The notes below the pieces were generated by a model, which was not told the DNA's origin, did no database searches, and worked only from the letters and a program-made list of their open reading frames with translations. This document shows, piece after piece, positions 28,081 to 36,673 of a stretch of DNA of 64,000 nucleotides (position 1 is the first letter of the stretch; every line of letters starts with the position of its first letter). The translations under genes and the position numbers were made by a program. The DNA lies in contig NZ_JAIZEN010000001.1 of the NCBI RefSeq assembly GCF_024189295.1, positions 556,971 through 620,970 of the forward strand, written 5' to 3'. The DNA is from Halobacillus sp. A1 (GTDB taxonomy: Bacteria > Bacillota > Bacilli > Bacillales > Halobacillaceae).

Positions 28081-29265
28081 ATGAGTAATATTATATATTT
28101 GCCGAAAAAAGATGGTAGCACCTACAAATATAAGTTATCTCAAACAGAACCATTACCTTCACCATCGAAAAGTAACTTCAAGTCACGTGTTGCTTATTCA
28201 GCTGTCCATGTGGTAGCCGATCCTTTTAAAAGTGTAGGACCTGCCAATAAACCTGCTATAAATTGGGAACAAACCATGCAATACCGTCATTATCTCTGGT
28301 CACTTGGCATGTCGGTTGCTGAAGCGATGGATACAGCACAACGGGGAATGGGATTGGATTGGGAACAAGCAAAAGAGTTAATTATCCGCTCCGTAACGGA
28401 AGCCAAGAGCGTTGGCGGAGATATTGCTAGCGGTGCAGGGACGGATCATCTTGAACCAAGCCCAAACGTTACTGTAGAAGATGTAGTAAATGCATATGAA
28501 GAACAGGTTTCCTTCGTAGAAGGGGCTGGGAGCAAAGTCATTTTAATGGCCAGCCGTGCTCTTGCATCATGTGCTACGACACCCGAAGATTATGAATACG
28601 TTTACGGAAAGATTTTAAGTCAGGTGTCACAGCCAGTGATTCTTCATTGGCTAGGGGATATGTTCGACCCAAATTTGGGAGGATATTGGGGCCACCATAA
28701 CATAGATGAAGCGATGAAGGTTTGCCTTCGCATAATGTATACTCATGCTGACAAAATTGAGGGTATCAAAATCTCACTATTGGATATGGAAAGAGAAATT
28801 GAAATGCGAAGACGTTTGCCAGCTGGCGTGAGGATGTACACTGGGGACGACTTTAATTATCCTTCTTTAATTGAAGGTGATGAATTAGGTTATAGTCATG
28901 CTCTTTTAGGGATTTTTGATGCCATAGCTCCGGTGGCTGCTTCTGCCTTGCTTGACTTAGATGAAGGTAATATTCATCAATTCAGAGAAAAACTAGATCA
29001 GACAGTACCACTCGCCCGTCATATTTTTCAAAAGCCTACGTACGCTTACAAAACAGGAGTAGTATTTTTAGCCTATTTAAACGGACATCAACCTCACTTC
29101 CGTATGATTGCCGGAGCTGAGAGCTCTCGTTCTATATTGCATCTAACTGAATTGTTCGAGCTTGCTGATCAAGCGGGAGTTTTAACAGATCCTGAACGTG
29201 CGATTGAAAGAATGAAACCTGTATTAGAATTAGCTGGTTTCCGACCACGGGAGGCGGTAAAATGA
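28081..29265 (+). CDS. DUF993 protein, DHDPS/aldolase-superfamily enzyme of unknown reaction
   Basis: A 394-residue cytosolic protein of the DUF993 family. The ATG at 28081 is chosen because AAGGAGG (28066-28072) is 8 bases away; earlier in-frame starts are too close. The core follows the dihydrodipicolinate synthase/N-acetylneuraminate lyase plan: IASGAGTDHLEP near residues 115-126, VILMASRALA on a strand, and EGIKISLLDMEREIEMR, in which Lys230 occupies the place of the Schiff-base lysine in the family's GIKEATGD strand, followed by YTGDDF like the SGDD turn. So a lysine-imine aldolase or dehydratase is likely. It is translationally linked to the isomerase gene by a 4-base overlap. The reaction has not been described as far as I know. 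Confidence 0.85.
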   Translation: MSNIIYLPKKDGSTYKYKLSQTEPLPSPSKSNFKSRVAYSAVHVVADPFKSVGPANKPAINWEQTMQYRHYLWSLGMSVAEAMDTAQRGMGLDWEQAKELIIRSVTEAKSVGGDIASGAGTDHLEPSPNVTVEDVVNAYEEQVSFVEGAGSKVILMASRALASCATTPEDYEYVYGKILSQVSQPVILHWLGDMFDPNLGGYWGHHNIDEAMKVCLRIMYTHADKIEGIKISLLDMEREIEMRRRLPAGVRMYTGDDFNYPSLIEGDELGYSHALLGIFDAIAPVAASALLDLDEGNIHQFREKLDQTVPLARHIFQKPTYAYKTGVVFLAYLNGHQPHFRMIAGAESSRSILHLTELFELADQAGVLTDPERAIERMKPVLELAGFRPREAVK

Positions 29266-30083
29266 GTGGAAATGTAGACATAAAGAGATTGAGTTTAAAT
29301 CAAATCACGACAGAAAACTGGTCATTGAGAGAAGCAATAGAGGGCTGTGTACGTCACGATATTCCTTCAATTTCTGTCTGGAGGCATAAAATATCAGAAA
29401 TTGGTTTAAAAGAAAGTAAGAATATGATCAAAGCATCAGGTCTCAGTGTTTCTAGCATTTGTCGAGGTGGAATGTTTCCGGCAGTTAATGCTTCTGAGCG
29501 TGAAACTCGTATTGAAGATAATAAACGAGCAATTGAAGAAGCTGCTGAACTTGGGACAGAAGTACTTGTTCTTGTATGCGGACCCTCCCCAAATAAAGAT
29601 TTACAGGAAAGTCGTAAATGGGTTCAGGAAGGAATAGAATCGCTAATCCCCTTTGCAGAACAGCATCAAGTAAAGTTAGGTATTGAGCCTTTGCACCCTA
29701 TGTATGCAGCAGACCGATCAGTGATTACTACTCTTGGTGAAGCAAATAAAATGCAAAGGATGTTAGGTTCCCGACAAGTCGGTGTCATAGTTGATGTGTT
29801 TCATGTATGGTGGGATCCTTTTCTTTATGAGGAGATAACACGTGCTAGCGGGAATATTTTAGGCTTTCATGTTTCCGATTGGAAAGTACCACTCCCTGAT
29901 ATCTTTAAGGGGCGTTCAATGATGGGGGATGGCGTGATTGATATCCCACGTATTAGACAAGCCGTGGAAGAAGAGGGGTATCAAGGAGCAATAGAAGTGG
30001 AAATAATCAATCAAGATATATGGAATATGCCTGGAGATGAAAACCTGCAAATGATAAAAGAACGCTTTGCAGCTTGCGTTTAA
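29262..30083 (+). CDS. sugar-phosphate isomerase/epimerase-like TIM-barrel protein
   Basis: A 273-residue xylose-isomerase-like TIM barrel (AP-endonuclease-2 superfamily). Metal ligands are visible in LGIEPLHPMYAADRS (Glu), VGVIVDVFHVWWDP (Asp and His), FHVSDWKVPL and AIEVEIINQDIWN (Glu). The GDGVIDIPRIRQAVEEEGYQGA segment is usual for the C-terminal part. It overlaps the DUF993 gene by 4 bases (ATGA). It may isomerise or epimerise a keto-sugar made by one of the neighbouring oxidoreductases. A dehydratase role like IolE is equally possible. Confidence 0.85.
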   Translation: MSGNVDIKRLSLNQITTENWSLREAIEGCVRHDIPSISVWRHKISEIGLKESKNMIKASGLSVSSICRGGMFPAVNASERETRIEDNKRAIEEAAELGTEVLVLVCGPSPNKDLQESRKWVQEGIESLIPFAEQHQVKLGIEPLHPMYAADRSVITTLGEANKMQRMLGSRQVGVIVDVFHVWWDPFLYEEITRASGNILGFHVSDWKVPLPDIFKGRSMMGDGVIDIPRIRQAVEEEGYQGAIEVEIINQDIWNMPGDENLQMIKERFAACV

Positions 30084-30091
30084 CTATTAAT

Positions 30092-30118
30092 AAAACGGAG
30101 CAATAGTTGCTCCGTTTT
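30092..30118 (+). terminator. strong hairpin inside the sugar gene cluster
   Basis: AAAACGGAGCAA (30092-30103), loop TAG, TTGCTCCGTTTT (30107-30118), followed by ATTT. It lies 9 bases after the isomerase stop and 48 bases before the next gene. It can terminate transcription or protect the 3' end of the upstream mRNA, so the last two genes may be expressed at a lower or separate level. Confidence 0.7.
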
Positions 30119-30166
30119 ATTTCTATGCTCAAAGCACTAAAAATTGAAGGAAAGGAGTCATTGATA

Positions 30167-31312
30167 ATGGATAAAGCAGAGCCTACTCACCACACTGATT
30201 TTCAACCGACATACCATCAAGAACCTCCGGTGGAAGAGAATAAGCTTTTTATTGCGGTTGTTGGATTAGAGCATGGACATATCTATAATATGTGTAATGG
30301 ATTAAAAGAAGCGGGTGCAAAAATTCGATGGGTTTGGGATGAGGATAGTGAAAAAATTAAAGACTTTCAACAAACGTTTCCAGAAGTCAGTGCTGCTCAA
30401 TCTTTTTCTCAAATTCTAGAAGATGAAACGGTACAAATGGTAGCTAGTGCTGCTATTCCTTCACAACGTTGCGAAGTAGGCCTCCAAACCATGGACACGG
30501 GTAAACATTATTTCTCAGCAAAAGCGCCGTTTACGACAACAGAACAATTGAGAGCGGCAGAACAAAAAGTAAAGGAAACTGGACTTCTTTGGGCAGTGTT
30601 TTACAGCGAACGGCTTCAAGTAGAATGTGCAGGATTTGCAGAACAACTGATTCAAAAAGGTGCAATCGGTGATGTGGTTCAAGTGCTTGGATTGGGTCCT
30701 CACAGGCTGAACATTGAAAAACGTCCAGATTGGTTTTTTAGAAAAGAAAATTATGGGGGTATCATTTGTGATATTGGTAGCCATCAAATAGAGCAATTTC
30801 TCTGGTTTGCAGATGCCAATGATGCGAAAGTGATAGGAAGTACAGCTATAAATATGGCTCATCCAAAGTATCCTGAATTTGAAGATTATGGTGATGCTCA
30901 TTTAGTTGCAGATAATGGAGCTGTTCATTACTTTCGGGTTGACTGGTTTACTCCGGATGGTTTAAGCAATTGGGGGGATGGCCGTACCATAATATTAGGC
31001 ACAGATGGTTATATTGAATTAAGAAAATTTGTAGATATAACTAAAGACGATGAAGGGGAACAGTTATATTTAGTAAATCATGGAGGTGAAAGAAGATACA
31101 ATGTAAAAGGTAAACTGGGTTATCCTTACTTTTATCGTCTGGCAAACGATGTATTAAAAAATACATCATATGCCATGCCGCAAAAACATGTTTTTAAAGC
31201 CGCTGAGATTTGTTTAAGAGCTCAGGAACAAGCATTTTCATATCAAAGGAAGGGGGATGCAATATATGGAAAAATGCGGAATCCTCATAGTCGGAATAGC
31301 AGGTTATGGTGA
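30167..31312 (+). CDS. Gfo/Idh/MocA-family oxidoreductase (second of three)
   Basis: A 381-residue oxidoreductase. The ATG at 30167 has GAAAGGAG upstream and is preferred to an in-frame TTG lying inside the hairpin. It has a 24-residue polar N-terminal extension, then the Rossmann segment IAVVGLEHGHIYNMCNGL, where the usual GxGxxG is altered to GLEHGH. HYFSAKAPFTTTEQ replaces the usual EKP motif (AKAP keeps the lysine), and GGIICDIGSHQIEQFLWF keeps the D-x3-H pair. These changes suggest a divergent subfamily with a different cofactor fit or substrate. It overlaps the next oxidoreductase gene. Confidence 0.82.
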   Translation: MDKAEPTHHTDFQPTYHQEPPVEENKLFIAVVGLEHGHIYNMCNGLKEAGAKIRWVWDEDSEKIKDFQQTFPEVSAAQSFSQILEDETVQMVASAAIPSQRCEVGLQTMDTGKHYFSAKAPFTTTEQLRAAEQKVKETGLLWAVFYSERLQVECAGFAEQLIQKGAIGDVVQVLGLGPHRLNIEKRPDWFFRKENYGGIICDIGSHQIEQFLWFADANDAKVIGSTAINMAHPKYPEFEDYGDAHLVADNGAVHYFRVDWFTPDGLSNWGDGRTIILGTDGYIELRKFVDITKDDEGEQLYLVNHGGERRYNVKGKLGYPYFYRLANDVLKNTSYAMPQKHVFKAAEICLRAQEQAFSYQRKGDAIYGKMRNPHSRNSRLW

Positions 31313-32453
31313 ATTGTATGTTAAGGCACTCATGGAACAAAACAGGCTTTCATGGGTAAAAGGTGTCGTCGATATCTATCCAGAACATAGCAGTTATTTT
31401 AAAACAATTATTGAAATGGGAATACCTATTTTTTCTTCTCTCGAAGAATTTTACGAGGTTGCTAATGCTGACTTGGCGATTATTTCGACTCCTATTCATT
31501 TACACGCTCCCCAGGCTATAAAAGCTATGAAAAATGGCAGTCATGTTTTATGTGAAAAGCCTATGAGTGGTTCTTGGCAAGAAGCAGAGCAAATGCGCAA
31601 AGTAAGAGACCAGACTGGACGATTTTTGGCCGTTGGTTTTAATTGGTCATTCACTGATAGCGTAAACGATTTGAAAAATGATATTAATCGAGGTTTATTT
31701 GGAAAACCTTTACGCGGACGCACCATCGTGTTATGGCCGAGGAATGAGGCTTATTATAACCGTTGTAACTGGGCAGGAAAGCTTTATGGCCCAAATGGTG
31801 AAGCAATTTTTGATAGCATTGCAAACAATGCAGCTTCCCATTTCTTTCATCATTTGTTATATGTATTGGGAGAGACAGAAGAACAAAGTGCAAAGCTACA
31901 TTCGTTAGATATAGAATTATATCGGGCTAATCCTATTGAAACATTTGATACCTGTGCCTTAAGAGCAAAAACAGATCAATCTGTTGAATTGATGTATTTT
32001 GCTTCACATGCTCTCAATAAAGAATATGGGCCAGAATTTGAATTAGAATTTGAAGAGGCAACTATTCATTATAAGGTAGATAGTAAAATGAAAGCAATAT
32101 GGCACAATGGAAGAGAGAAGGATTACGGTGATCCAGAATCTGAACATATGCGAAAATTAGACATTTGTATACAAAAAGCATTAAAAGGAGAGACAAATAT
32201 TCGTTGTGGAATAGAAGCCTCTTACTCTCATATGCTAGCCATAAAAAGTATGCATGAAGCCGTGCCCGAAATACCTACTGTCTCTTACCCCTATATCCAA
32301 AAGGATCCAGAAACAACGATTACAAGTATCATAGGCTTAGAGGATACCCTAATGAATTGTTACAAAAAACGTATACTTCCTAAAGAAACAGATAGTATAT
32401 GGACAAATTGCGGAAATATAATTGAAATTTCAAGTGAGAGTTATCCATATTAA
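31266..32453 (+). CDS. Gfo/Idh/MocA-family oxidoreductase (third of three)
   Basis: A 395-residue oxidoreductase with GILIVGIAGYGELYVKALME as the dinucleotide fold, HVLCEKPMSGSWQEAEQM with the catalytic lysine, and SIANNAASHFFHHLLYVLGE near the active site. The ATG at 31266 lies 9 bases after an AAGGAAGGGGG site; an ATG at 31257 would leave no spacing. Its start lies inside the preceding gene (47-base overlap), so the two are translationally coupled and may act together. The sequence ends 100 bases before a hairpin-rich spacer. Substrate unknown. Confidence 0.83.
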   Translation: MEKCGILIVGIAGYGELYVKALMEQNRLSWVKGVVDIYPEHSSYFKTIIEMGIPIFSSLEEFYEVANADLAIISTPIHLHAPQAIKAMKNGSHVLCEKPMSGSWQEAEQMRKVRDQTGRFLAVGFNWSFTDSVNDLKNDINRGLFGKPLRGRTIVLWPRNEAYYNRCNWAGKLYGPNGEAIFDSIANNAASHFFHHLLYVLGETEEQSAKLHSLDIELYRANPIETFDTCALRAKTDQSVELMYFASHALNKEYGPEFELEFEEATIHYKVDSKMKAIWHNGREKDYGDPESEHMRKLDICIQKALKGETNIRCGIEASYSHMLAIKSMHEAVPEIPTVSYPYIQKDPETTITSIIGLEDTLMNCYKKRILPKETDSIWTNCGNIIEISSESYPY

Positions 32454-32926
32454 AAGTTGCAGTCACAGACATTTGTAACAAAAAGGTTATTAAGTTAAAT
32501 TTCCCTAAACATCATTAATTGAGGCCATGCACTTCTATACAATATCAGAAGTTAAGAAAGTATTGATGAATCATTAACTCCGAAGGGAAATTTACTCACT
32601 CATTATTATTTTAATAAGATTGTTTTCTTTAATATTGGAAACATAAGATTAAAGATTTATACTTTATCAAAAATTTATAAACTCAAAAGGCCTCGGGACA
32701 ACTGAATACGAGGCTTTTGTTTAGTAAAAAGGTACTTTATTTATATACCATTGCAAGTTCTGTACCTTTCCAATAAAGGATAGCGCCCTTGCGAAAGTAT
32801 TTTACTTTTGAAGGTGAATTCAAATGAGAATCAGGGCTTCTAAAAGGATTTGTGCGTCTCTTTGAGGTAATAGATTCAACCATTATGGTGTTATACAATA
32901 CATGCAATATATAAACGAAAGTGTAA
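32454..32926. other. intergenic spacer with terminator and inverted repeat
   Basis: No gene seen. It contains a 10-bp inverted repeat AAATTTCCCT / AGGGAAATTT about 75 bases apart (near 32497 and 32585) and a terminator at 32685-32720. The rest is AT-rich without coding character. Confidence 0.5.
32685..32720. terminator. terminator between sugar cluster and araR
   Basis: AAAAGGCCTCG (32685-32695) pairs with CGAGGCTTTT (32709-32718) with one bulge, followed by T-rich sequence. It lies between the convergent third oxidoreductase gene and araR and could serve either strand. Confidence 0.75.
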
Positions 32927-34012
32927 TTATGTTAACTCTTTTACAGTGACGCCTTCTATTAATAATGGTTGATAATAGATTTCGTTCTGTAAATCCTTGT
33001 TTCCCTGGAGTTTCTTAATAACCCAATTCGCTGCATCCCTACCCATTTGTTCTTGCGGGTGTGTAAGTGTGGTTAATTTAATATTAGCGTTTCTGGCAAT
33101 ATAAGAGTTGTCCTGGCCGATTATTGACAACTCATCAGGGACCGGAATTCCAAGTTGTCTACATGCATTAACTACTTCTAACCCAACTTCATCGTTGTAG
33201 CAAACCATTGCAGTTAATTCGTCTCTTTTATCGAGTAGGAACTTCTTTAAGTTGATGTATAAATCTAGCTTAGTTTCTGTATCAAAAGAAAGTACTTTCT
33301 CAGGGTGAAACTGTAATTTTGCTTCTCCAAGTGCTTTTATATATCCCTTCATTCGATACTTTCCTTGTAAATCATCACTTTTTGAAATAATCCCGATTTG
33401 CGTGTGCCCTTTAGAAACTAGTTCTTTTGTTGCGATATAGCTAGACTGTACGTCATCAAGGCAAAGAAAAGGAACATCTAATTCTTCATAATAAGCATTT
33501 ATCATAATGAATGGAATTTCCTGCTCCTTGAACGAAAGGTAATAAGCAATATTAGGATTGTATAGATTGCTTTTTGTTGGTTCAATAATCAAGCCATCCA
33601 CACCGAATGACAACATCATCTCTAGAGCTTTTTTTTCTTGTTCAACATCATTATTCGTACTGGCTAACAGTAATGAATAATTTTCCTCGTTCAGTCTGCC
33701 TTCAATACCACGAATGATAGAGGGGAAAATGTAATCAGAAATATAAGTGGTGATTACACCTATTGTTTTATTATGGGGTTTCTTCACGGATTTTGATTGA
33801 TATTGATTACTTACATAAGTTCCTGATCCCTTTTCACTTCTTAAGAAGCCCTCATTTGATAGCTCTAAAATAGCTTTTCGAACTGTTTGTCTACTAACAT
33901 TGTATATTTTCTGAAGGGCGGATTCCGTAGGGATTCGCTCTCCTACGCTGTACACTCCTGAAAGAATTTTACTTTTAATATCATCAATAAGCACTTGATA
34001 TTTTGGTTTCAT
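32927..34012 (-). CDS. araR: arabinose repressor AraR (GntR DNA-binding plus LacI sensor)
   Basis: A 361-residue chimeric regulator: an N-terminal GntR winged helix (residues 1-70, with VGERIPTESALQKIYNVSRQ and SEKGSGTYVSNQY) joined to a LacI/GalR-type effector domain (IGVITTYISDYIFPSIIRGI, MINAYYEE, AMVCYNDEVGLEVVNACRQL, then GVTVKELT). This is the AraR design of Bacillus. It is divergent from the arabinose genes with three AraR-like operators in between. L-arabinose should release it from DNA. It probably represses its own gene as well. Confidence 0.93.
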   Translation of the reverse strand: MKPKYQVLIDDIKSKILSGVYSVGERIPTESALQKIYNVSRQTVRKAILELSNEGFLRSEKGSGTYVSNQYQSKSVKKPHNKTIGVITTYISDYIFPSIIRGIEGRLNEENYSLLLASTNNDVEQEKKALEMMLSFGVDGLIIEPTKSNLYNPNIAYYLSFKEQEIPFIMINAYYEELDVPFLCLDDVQSSYIATKELVSKGHTQIGIISKSDDLQGKYRMKGYIKALGEAKLQFHPEKVLSFDTETKLDLYINLKKFLLDKRDELTAMVCYNDEVGLEVVNACRQLGIPVPDELSIIGQDNSYIARNANIKLTTLTHPQEQMGRDAANWVIKKLQGNKDLQNEIYYQPLLIEGVTVKELT

Positions 34013-34057
34013 TTTTTCCCTTCTTTCTTAGTTGTTCGCAATTTTTTTCATTTTTAA

Positions 34058-34075
34058 ACATTTATGCGTACATAT
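34058..34075. promoter_or_regulatory. AraR-like operator near araR
   Basis: CATTTATGCGTACATAT carries the ATTTxTxCGTACAxAT pattern of AraR operators. It lies about 45 bases upstream of the araR start, fitting autoregulation. Confidence 0.55.
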
Positions 34076-34193
34076 TCTACCATGTTTACATATAGATTTA
34101 AATCATTCCTCCTATTTGCAAACAACTCAACATCCAACTAATTTTTCATTTTGGCCTGCAAAATATAAGTTACTTAGGAGTCTACCTCTGATT

Positions 34194-34247
34194 TTTGTAA
34201 GTACATATAATTTAATAATTGACATTTGTACGTACAAAAAATATACT
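34194..34247 (+). promoter_or_regulatory. araB promoter with two AraR operators
   Basis: A textbook sigma-A promoter, TTGACA (34219-34224), 17-base spacer, TATACT (34242-34247), has its spacer filled by ATTTGTACGTACAAAA (34224-34239), a near-perfect AraR operator. A second operator, TTTGTAAGTACATATA (34194-34209), lies 30 bp upstream, about three helical turns, allowing cooperative binding. Repressor bound here would block RNA polymerase directly. Confidence 0.8.
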
Positions 34248-34323
34248 AGAGTTGTAAAAAGGTATGTGAAAAGTAAAACGTTTTTATTTCAGATATGAAA
34301 CCGCTATCAGAGAGGGGATTAAT

Positions 34324-35946
34324 TTGAAAAATAATACAGTTAACATTAGACAAAAGATTATTAATGGGGAAACGTCCCTGGGGATTGAACTTGGCTCCAC
34401 GCGTATTAAAACCGTATTGATTGATAATCGTTTTGAAACCATAGCATCTGGAAGTTTTGAATGGGAAAATCGTTTGGAAAACGGATTTTGGACGTACCAT
34501 TTAGAAGAAATTACTACTGGGCTTAGTGCTGCTTATAGAGATATGAAGCAAAACGTTGAACGCAATTATGGAATTGCAATTCAGAGTATAGGTTCTATTG
34601 GAATTTCTGCCATGATGCACGGCTATATGGCTTTTGACAACAAAGGTAATTTACTTGTTCCATTTCGAACGTGGCGAAATTCAACCACTAGTGTTGCTGC
34701 TAACAAATTAACTGATCAATTTCAATTCAATATTCCGGAACGTTGGAGTATCGCCCATCTTTATCAAGCGATATTAGAAGAAGAGAAACATTTACCACAC
34801 ATTGATTATATCACTACATTAGCTGGATTTATTCACTGGTTACTGACTGGTAATAAAGCAATTGGAATTGGAGATGCCTCCGGCATGTTTCCGATTAGTG
34901 AATCAAATCAAGATTACAATGAATCGATGGTTAAGCAGTTTGATGAACTAATTGCTACTCGAGGATATCCGTGGAAATTGAAAGATATTCTTCCTACAGT
35001 TTATCTATCAGGTGAACAAGCAGGTTCACTAACTGAAGTGGGAGCGAAAATCCTAGATAAATCAGAAAATTTGCAACCAGGAATTCCGCTCTGTCCACCA
35101 GAAGGGGATGCTGGAACAGGAATGGTTGCTACAAACAGTGTGAGGAAACGCACTGGGAACGTCTCAGTAGGAACTTCAGTTTTTGCCATGATTGTGTTGG
35201 AGAAGGAACTTTCAATCGTTTCTCCGGAAATCGATCTGGTAACCACACCAAGCGGTATTCCAGTTGGAATGGTTCATGCCAACAACTGTTCAAGTGACCT
35301 CAATGCATGGATCGGATTGTTCCAAGAATTTTATGAAGCGATGGGACGAAAGGTTGGTGTGGATGAGTTATTCACTGTGATGTTAAATAAAGCTTTGGAA
35401 GCTGACCCTGATGGTGGTGGATTACTTAGCTACGGATATTTCTCAGGTGAAAATATCACAGGATTAGAAGAAGGCCGACCATTATTTGTTCGTTCTCCTG
35501 AGAGTAATTTTAACTTAGCAAACTTTATGCGGATCCATCTTTTTACTGCTTTTGGTGCTTTAAGAATTGGAATGGATATTTTGACAAAGGAAGAAAATGT
35601 GGCAATTGATAGAATTATAGGTCACGGTGGCTTATTTAAAACTCCTATTGTCGGACAAAAAATTGTGGCAGCTGCCATGAATGTTCCAGTTTCGGTTACG
35701 GCAACAGCTGGCGAAGGCGGTGCTTGGGGAATTGCTATTCTGGCTTCTTACTTGAGGAACAAAAATCCCAAAGAAAGTTTAGAAGATTTTCTTGATAAAA
35801 AAGTCTTTTCTGGAGTTGAAGTACAAGAAATGCGCCCAGATCGATTGGATGTAAAAGGATTTGAAACATTCATCGAACGATACAAGGAAGGATTAGTGAT
35901 TGAAAGGGCCGCAATAGACAATTTAATTAAGAACGGGAGGGATTGA
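34324..35946 (+). CDS. FGGY-family carbohydrate kinase, probable L-ribulokinase
   Basis: A 540-residue kinase with the two FGGY domains. The N-terminal phosphate loop [31 protein letters not shown], the catalytic-aspartate region [15 protein letters not shown] [15 protein letters not shown], and the C-terminal [15 protein letters not shown] are visible. It starts with TTG after GAGAGGGGA. It differs from classical B. subtilis AraB and looks closer to the xylulokinase-like ribulokinases used in other Firmicutes. Position first in an AraR-controlled operon with araD and araA makes phosphorylation of L-ribulose its likely role. The araB symbol is not given because the type differs. Confidence 0.85.
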   Translation: MKNNTVNIRQKIINGETSLGIELGSTRIKTVLIDNRFETIASGSFEWENRLENGFWTYHLEEITTGLSAAYRDMKQNVERNYGIAIQSIGSIGISAMMHGYMAFDNKGNLLVPFRTWRNSTTSVAANKLTDQFQFNIPERWSIAHLYQAILEEEKHLPHIDYITTLAGFIHWLLTGNKAIGIGDASGMFPISESNQDYNESMVKQFDELIATRGYPWKLKDILPTVYLSGEQAGSLTEVGAKILDKSENLQPGIPLCPPEGDAGTGMVATNSVRKRTGNVSVGTSVFAMIVLEKELSIVSPEIDLVTTPSGIPVGMVHANNCSSDLNAWIGLFQEFYEAMGRKVGVDELFTVMLNKALEADPDGGGLLSYGYFSGENITGLEEGRPLFVRSPESNFNLANFMRIHLFTAFGALRIGMDILTKEENVAIDRIIGHGGLFKTPIVGQKIVAAAMNVPVSVTATAGEGGAWGIAILASYLRNKNPKESLEDFLDKKVFSGVEVQEMRPDRLDVKGFETFIERYKEGLVIERAAIDNLIKNGRD

Positions 35947-35947
35947 T

Positions 35948-36643
35948 ATGTTAGAACAACTAAAAGAAGAAGTGTTCCAAGCAAACCTAGAATTGCTAAA
36001 GCAAGGACTTGTGAAATATACATGGGGAAATGCAAGTGCGATAGATCGTGAGAGCGGTCTCTTTGTAATTAAACCAAGTGGCGTGGGTTATGAAACTATG
36101 AAGGTTAGTGATATGGTGGTCGTTGATTTAGAAGGTAAGGTGGTGGAAGGAGAATTAAAGCCTTCATCAGATACACCAACTCATGCAGTACTATATAAGC
36201 ATTACCCAGCAATCGGTGGTATCACTCACACTCACTCAACCTGGGCAACAATCTGGGCTCAAGCAGGTCTTGATATACCAGCAATGGGAACCACTCATGC
36301 AGATACATTCTATGGTTCCGTCCCATGTGCTCGTTTCTTAACACAAGAGGAGATCGATCGTGGCTATGAAGCTGAAACTGGCAAAGTAATCATTGAAACA
36401 TTCGAAGACAGAGGGTTAGATATTTTAGCTGTTCCTGGTGTCTTACTTCATGGACATGCTCCGTTTACATGGGGAAAAGATGTAACATCAGCGGTAATAA
36501 ATAGTGTGGTACTAGAGGAAGTTTCAAAAATAAATTTATTTGCGCGCGAATTAAATCATTTTGCTAAAGAATTACCACAGCGTATTTTAGATAAACATTA
36601 CTTAAGAAAACATGGGGCAAAAGCCTATTATGGGCAACAGTAA
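35948..36643 (+). CDS. araD: L-ribulose-5-phosphate 4-epimerase
   Basis: A 231-residue class II aldolase/epimerase. It turns L-ribulose 5-phosphate into D-xylulose 5-phosphate, entering the pentose phosphate pathway. YTWGNASAIDRE, VIKPSGVGYETM, PSSDTPTHAVLY and the zinc histidines in THTHSTWATIWAQAG and LLHGHAPFTWG are all present. The ATG is 2 bases after the kinase stop, so translation is coupled. Length equals the family norm. Confidence 0.95.
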   Translation: MLEQLKEEVFQANLELLKQGLVKYTWGNASAIDRESGLFVIKPSGVGYETMKVSDMVVVDLEGKVVEGELKPSSDTPTHAVLYKHYPAIGGITHTHSTWATIWAQAGLDIPAMGTTHADTFYGSVPCARFLTQEEIDRGYEAETGKVIIETFEDRGLDILAVPGVLLHGHAPFTWGKDVTSAVINSVVLEEVSKINLFARELNHFAKELPQRILDKHYLRKHGAKAYYGQQ

Positions 36644-36673
36644 TACAAATTAAATGCAGAGAAGAGGTATGTT

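Noticed and set aside
32495..32596. 10-bp inverted repeat in the spacer before araR, considered as a riboswitch or operator
   Set aside because: Long, AT-rich loop and no conserved core; probably chance.
34032..34298. 88-codon frame between araR and the kinase
   Set aside because: Covers the AraR operators and promoter; no ribosome site, aromatic-rich chance reading.
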